A stretch of 27,821 nt of DNA, from the NCBI GenBank assembly GCA_016926235.1, contig JAFGOZ010000149.1:1-27821 (forward strand), given 5' to 3'. Origin of the DNA: Bacteroidales bacterium (GTDB taxonomy: Bacteria; Bacteroidota; Bacteroidia; Bacteroidales; UBA10428). Numbering within the stretch: position 1 is the first letter of the stretch; every line of letters starts with the position of its first letter. The position numbers and the translations under genes were made by a program. Below are positions 24,270 through 27,821 of this stretch, piece by piece. The notes below the pieces were generated by a model. The model made no database searches. It saw only the letters and a program-made list of their open reading frames with translations, and had not been told where the DNA came from.

Positions 24270-25991
24270 TTATGGATTAAAGTTTGGCAAATTGCCAGCT
24301 AATGTTGATTTTGGACTATTAACGCTAGCTATTCCTGCCTCTAATGTTGAACCAACTTCAAATGAACAATTAATATCAAATACTAGTGAATTTCCAGCCT
24401 CTAATTTTAAATTACCCCCACTTGAAACAGTTAAATTTGATACTGAAATATTATTTCTAGCTTTATGTACTTCTGATTCAGAAATTGTTCCACTAACAAG
24501 AGCTGAATAGTTTCCTGAGTAGTTTTCAATATTTCCCGTAATTTGGGTAACTAGCCATAAATTCATTTGAGGTGTTAGTTCCGTATGTACCAAATTGTCC
24601 TGATCTTCTTTCCACCAGATGTCATCAAAAGGAGTTTCTAATAATATTTGATTCTTTGTGTAATCTGACACGTCTAAAAGTTTATCATTTGTATTCAAAC
24701 AAAGTGAGCTTATTGTAGGGACAAAGCACAAATAATCATTATAATAACCAAGTATATCAACATCAAAACCATTCATCGTCAGTAAGACATCATGAATAAC
24801 TTTAATCCATGGATACTTACCTCCTGGGCTATGATCAAGAGGTCTCTGATGGTTATTTAAACTATATAAAACGTTACCATCACTATCAGTAGCATCACAG
24901 AGATCTGCATGTTGAAAGACACAAACCTCCTTATTGTTTAGAACAGTGTTATCTGTACCAGGGGATGTTATTAACTGAAATGGAAGACCAACAGGGATAC
25001 CACTTATGCTCGTTCCAACATAAAAGATTATTGCTGAATTACCTGAATAGCTTACACTGTTATTTACACCTTTCTGCAATTTGCCATTATAACTACCATC
25101 CGAAATTGCTATTTTCTTACAATTTTTTGGAAATCCTAGTGCATTAGTCATTGAGTTCAGTTCATTATAGAAACTTGTATGAAATTCATCAGGGCCAGAT
25201 ACTCCATCTGTAATATAAGAAGCATGATCATTCATCAGTTGTAATGTTCCTTTTGCCATATAAGAGGCATATAGTTTTAATAATCTTTCTTCTCCAAAAC
25301 AAGCAGCAGCAAAACCTAAAACTGCTATATCTTGTAATAAAGCTTGGACACAGAGAGGAGCATTAGCACCTTTATGTGGCGAATCAAAACTAATAAATAG
25401 ATTTGTATTATGAGGAATGTTATTATTCTCCAAATAATTCAAAGCATATCGGCAAATGATGCCTCCAAGGCTAACACCCATCACAACATTCTCCTCTAAG
25501 TTTGACTTTTGTTCATTTATGAAAGTTATAAACTGAGCAAAGGCTATTGCATTTGGCTGAATTGCTGCTTCAGGAGCACCTAAATTAAAAGTTATAATAT
25601 CATAACCTAAACCTCTAAGATCTTCCCCTGAAAGACCATCCCTATTAATATATTTATTATATATTGTTTGTGGATCCTCAGTATGAAAGATATCATATCC
25701 TTCGCATATAATTATTGGCTTTTTTACATCAAGATAGTTACAATCAGTATTAAGACTTGGGTCATTAGTTCTGTAGAATATTTTATAATTGTAATCAACA
25801 GATAAATTATTATAATTAATTCCTAATTCACTATTTTCATAAGTAATATTAGTACTAAACAATTTTTCACATTCCTGTGAGTTACTATGCACAAATATTC
25901 CCAATAGAATATTGAGAATAATTATTTTCTTGTTTAAAAGCTTATCTACTTTTAAGGTCAAAACGGCCTTCTGTAATATATAATTTTTCAT
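24270..25991 (-). CDS. Secreted alpha/beta hydrolase (lipase-like) with coat-hanger-type tail
   Basis: 573 aa. Signal peptide spans the hydrophobic stretch KKIIILNILLGIFVHSNSQ; the exact start is uncertain (ATG 25991, or TTG 25961 in the same frame), and either overlaps the previous gene. Seen: NLGAPEAAIQPNAIAFAQFI then the nucleophile elbow GVSLGGIICRYALNYL, followed by FDSPHKGANAPL, the arrangement of esterase/lipase enzymes of the DUF676/PGAP1-like group. The catalytic His is probably in the C-terminal part of the enzyme domain (HTEL or NNHQRPLDHSPGG). The last 60 residues are a repetitive beta segment (LTVSSGGNLKLEAGN) without a T9SS domain. Substrate unknown; likely a surface or secreted esterase. 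Confidence 0.8.
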   Translation of the reverse strand: MKNYILQKAVLTLKVDKLLNKKIIILNILLGIFVHSNSQECEKLFSTNITYENSELGINYNNLSVDYNYKIFYRTNDPSLNTDCNYLDVKKPIIICEGYDIFHTEDPQTIYNKYINRDGLSGEDLRGLGYDIITFNLGAPEAAIQPNAIAFAQFITFINEQKSNLEENVVMGVSLGGIICRYALNYLENNNIPHNTNLFISFDSPHKGANAPLCVQALLQDIAVLGFAAACFGEERLLKLYASYMAKGTLQLMNDHASYITDGVSGPDEFHTSFYNELNSMTNALGFPKNCKKIAISDGSYNGKLQKGVNNSVSYSGNSAIIFYVGTSISGIPVGLPFQLITSPGTDNTVLNNKEVCVFQHADLCDATDSDGNVLYSLNNHQRPLDHSPGGKYPWIKVIHDVLLTMNGFDVDILGYYNDYLCFVPTISSLCLNTNDKLLDVSDYTKNQILLETPFDDIWWKEDQDNLVHTELTPQMNLWLVTQITGNIENYSGNYSALVSGTISESEVHKARNNISVSNLTVSSGGNLKLEAGNSLVFDINCSFEVGSTLEAGIASVNSPKSTLAGNLPNFNP

Positions 25992-26466
25992 TGGTTTCTA
26001 CATTTTTTGCAGTATAACTAAAGGTTCCTGATATAATTTCCTGTATAGTGTCAATGTGACTAACTATTAGATTATGAATGAATGATGTGTCAAGATGATA
26101 GGAATTGTCATTGTAATATATAACTGAACTTTTAATAGAGTATGTCATTGTTTCTGTTACATTCTCGATATTAATAACAAGAAATACATCATCAAATTCA
26201 TCCTTTTCGTTAGCTATTCTGTTTGTTTCTACAGTAAACAGATAATCCGGATACTTGGGATATTCAAATATTATTTCTGAAGTAAATGACAAATCCCTTA
26301 TCTCAGGAATATAAATCTCATCGTTTATATAACATCCAAATGTATTTTCTCCAGTAGTTGTGATTTCTGGAAGACTTGTTGGTACTTCTGGCGCTTCACA
26401 ACTTTTTAAGAAAATTAATACTGTAGCAATTAGAAAGATATTCTTTATTATATTATTAGAATTCAT
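25942..26466 (-). CDS. Small lipoprotein of a Bacteroidota-specific family
   Basis: 174 aa. N-terminus MNSNNIIKNIFLIATVLIFLKSC is a lipoprotein signal with the lipidated Cys23. The mature protein begins EAPEVPTSLPEITTTGENTFGCYINDEIYIPEI and ends in GTFSYTAKNVETNEKLYITEGRFDLK, the pattern of DUF6252-type lipoproteins (beta-sandwich, function unknown). It starts 2 bp after the previous gene and overlaps the hydrolase gene, so it is co-transcribed with both. Confidence 0.78.
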   Translation of the reverse strand: MNSNNIIKNIFLIATVLIFLKSCEAPEVPTSLPEITTTGENTFGCYINDEIYIPEIRDLSFTSEIIFEYPKYPDYLFTVETNRIANEKDEFDDVFLVINIENVTETMTYSIKSSVIYYNDNSYHLDTSFIHNLIVSHIDTIQEIISGTFSYTAKNVETNEKLYITEGRFDLKSR

Positions 26467-26468
26467 TT

Positions 26469-27486
26469 CTAGTTAGTTATAATCATTGTATCAGTTCCAA
26501 TAATACTACCATCGGCAATGAGAGCAAACTTGTACATACCGGGAGATAATTCATTTGACTGAATTTTTACAAAACTCTCATACCTGTCCGTAATCTCAAT
26601 ATTCTTTATTTGCTTACCCTGCAAATCATAGATATAAAAATTTGCCTTGTTTATGGTAGATGGTAAATTGTATGAAATGGTTGCTTCTTCATTAAAAGGA
26701 TTTGGTTTACATGCTCCAAGCCAGGCCTCTTCGCTTGTTACTAATGCTTCCTCAGATTCTTCAGTACTTTTTAGCTTTTTAATATTGTCAGATTTTAATA
26801 TCTCTATTTCAGCCTGTTGTTCTTTTAAAGCCTCAACTAATATAGGGATAATGGCTATATAATTGACTCCATAAATATCAGTTGAGTCATCATATATAAC
26901 CGCTTCTGGTATAATTATATTTAAATCCTGAGCGACAAACCCAAGTTTGTTTTTTCTTTCTTTATCAAGCTTCTCACGATATTTTGTATCATACTTAGAA
27001 ATACTATCGTTAAAAACATATTCAGGCTTTATATCATAGCTGATACCCTGTATTTGTGATATTTTTTCAAGTGCTCCTGTAATATTTTTAATATTCTCCT
27101 TTGTACGCTTATCTGACTTAATATAAAAACCTGTTGCCCACATCTGATCAAATGCCAAATCTATTGTTCCCACTTGACATTTAAGATCTACTGTTGGAAC
27201 TATTACTCTAGTATAATATCCTTGGTTAATTTTAATTCCTGCGTAGGAATTGTTTTGAAAATAAACGTTACCGTTAACAGTTAATGGATACGTTGAGCTG
27301 GGTGTAGTCAGTATTCCTATACGTTGATTATACGAACTTAGAATCCATGTAGACCCTACCATTAAATTGTATGAAGGATTCGGGCTATAGCCTCCAATAC
27401 TTACAGTTCCAGAACTCCCAACCTTTAATTGGGCATGTAAACTTAAACTAGAAAGAAAGAAAGAAAGAAAGAAAGAAATGCAACAT
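26469..27486 (-). CDS. S74-chaperone (tail-fibre-like) surface protein with T9SS type A domain; phase-variable, in OFF state
   Basis: ATG at 27486 starts a signal peptide read through (TTTC)7, but the seventh copy shifts the frame to a TAG at 27450. With six or nine copies the frame continues into the main ORF: MLHFFLSFFLSSLSLHAQ, cut before Q, then 337 aa in all (six copies). The main ORF itself has an ATG at 27362, which would lack the signal peptide. Seen: beta-rich N-terminal part, then the S74 intramolecular-chaperone motif KSDKRTKENI at about residue 122, GFVAQDLNIIIPEAV and the long helix ILVEALKEQQAEIEILKSD, and a final T9SS type A domain (ACKPNPFNEEATISY). In phage tail spikes S74 trimerises and cuts itself off. 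First gene of the seven-gene row. Confidence 0.85.
27451..27478 (-). repeat. (TTTC)7 tetranucleotide tract in the signal-peptide coding region
   Basis: Seven perfect TTTC units on the coding (minus) strand, starting 8 nt into the gene. Copy number decides the reading frame: six or nine ON, seven OFF. This is the classic form of slipped-strand phase variation. Confidence 0.95.
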
Positions 27487-27735
27487 TTCTACATGTTTTG
27501 CAAGTTTTTTGAGAGAAGTTTTTGAAATTTTTCATTGAGGGTTTGTTTTAAGAATTTAATTAATATGTTATCATATATATGTTCCTTGAGCTATTGAAAT
27601 GTCAACTCTAAAAAGCAAGTTTTTGACGAAAATATCGTTATTTTTATTTTGTTTAAATAAACATATACAGATATGTGATTGTTTTACTGGTAATTATATC
27701 TTAAAACCCCTGTGCGATATTAAAGCGGCACAGTG
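27487..27735. other. AT-rich non-coding spacer upstream of the surface operon
   Basis: No ORF of note. It holds a dyad, ACATAT-ACAG-ATATGT (27661-27676), that could be an operator, but no exact TAnnTTTG box was found on the minus strand here; the promoter of the operon is not located. Confidence 0.5.
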
Positions 27736-27821
27736 TGTTAATAATCATTAGAAGTATACCACAAATAATCATCAAAAGTATACCACTTACTTTCCCCAGT
27801 CTTAATTCTTTAGTAGCGTAG
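27736..27821 (+). mobile_element. Probable end of an IS21-like insertion sequence (start only)
   Basis: Begins TGTTAATAATCATT and contains two near-identical 23-bp direct repeats (27740-27762 and 27764-27786), AATAATCAT-nnn-AAGTATACCAC, 24 bp apart. Multiple internal repeats next to a TG terminus are the hallmark of IS21-family ends. No transposase is in the window, and the other end is not visible, so the call rests on this pattern alone. Confidence 0.45.

Noticed and set aside
24193..24510. 105-codon open frame on the plus strand
   Set aside because: Antisense to the hydrolase tail and mini secreted gene; no family features.
26469..27362. S74 gene starting at ATG 27362
   Set aside because: This start has no signal peptide, while the same frame continues upstream to a near-perfect signal peptide once one TTTC unit is lost.
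27661..27676. Dyad ACATAT-ACAG-ATATGT as an operator
   Set aside because: Only 6-bp arms in AT-rich DNA with no located promoter; mentioned in the spacer entry but not claimed.

Overview
The window reads as the chromosome of a Bacteroidota bacterium, most likely a low-GC, marine or gut-type Bacteroidales/Marinilabiliales relative. Evidence: type IX secretion (T9SS) sorting domains of both type A and type B, a PorP/SprF-family protein, a CotH/lamin-tail surface protein, a DUF2027-Smr protein, an RRM-glycine protein, carboxynorspermidine-type polyamine genes, and several TAnnTTTG promoter -7 boxes. The lineage call is inference from gene families; no rRNA is present.

Layout. 1-265: spacer with a heptamer repeat array. 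266-4651 (+): large secreted CotH/lamin-tail/PKD protein with a T9SS tail. 4700-9734: mostly minus-strand genes: outer-membrane barrel protein, small cupin, a plus-strand HEAT-like protein, Na/Pi cotransporter, iron-type alcohol dehydrogenase, LsrG-like monooxygenase-fold protein. 9735-14038 (+): queC and queF (queuosine precursor), then carboxynorspermidine dehydrogenase and nspC (polyamine), separated by striking 7/8/14-bp tandem arrays. 14051-15540 (-): a possible 36-aa gene with its own terminator, and a serine hydrolase. 15666-17345 (+): VOC protein, histidine phosphatase, RRM protein. 17426-18838 (-): RNase P RNA directly after a DUF2027-Smr gene. 18895-20100 (+): queA. 20108-27486 (-): seven closely spaced genes for secreted or surface proteins. 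27487-27821: non-coding, ending in what looks like the end of an IS21-like element.

How the genes work together. QueC, QueF and QueA are three steps of queuosine tRNA modification (queD, queE, tgt and queG/H are not here). The overlapping dehydrogenase/decarboxylase pair makes spermidine-type polyamines from carboxylated intermediates. The 20-27.5 kb block is a probable surface-protein operon: an S74-chaperone protein, a lipoprotein, an alpha/beta hydrolase, a mini secreted protein, a T9SS type A protein, a PorP/SprF protein and its type B partner.

Best observation: the first gene of that block begins with a signal peptide encoded through a (TTTC)7 tract. Seven copies put the gene out of frame; six or nine would restore one continuous 337- or 341-residue protein with a good signal peptide. 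This looks like a phase-variable surface gene caught OFF. Second are the intergenic arrays of purine-rich heptamers followed by CAATCATT-type octamers, one of which contains a perfect G-quadruplex motif after queF. Third is a 36-aa ORF followed by a hairpin and T-rich tract at about 14.1 kb.
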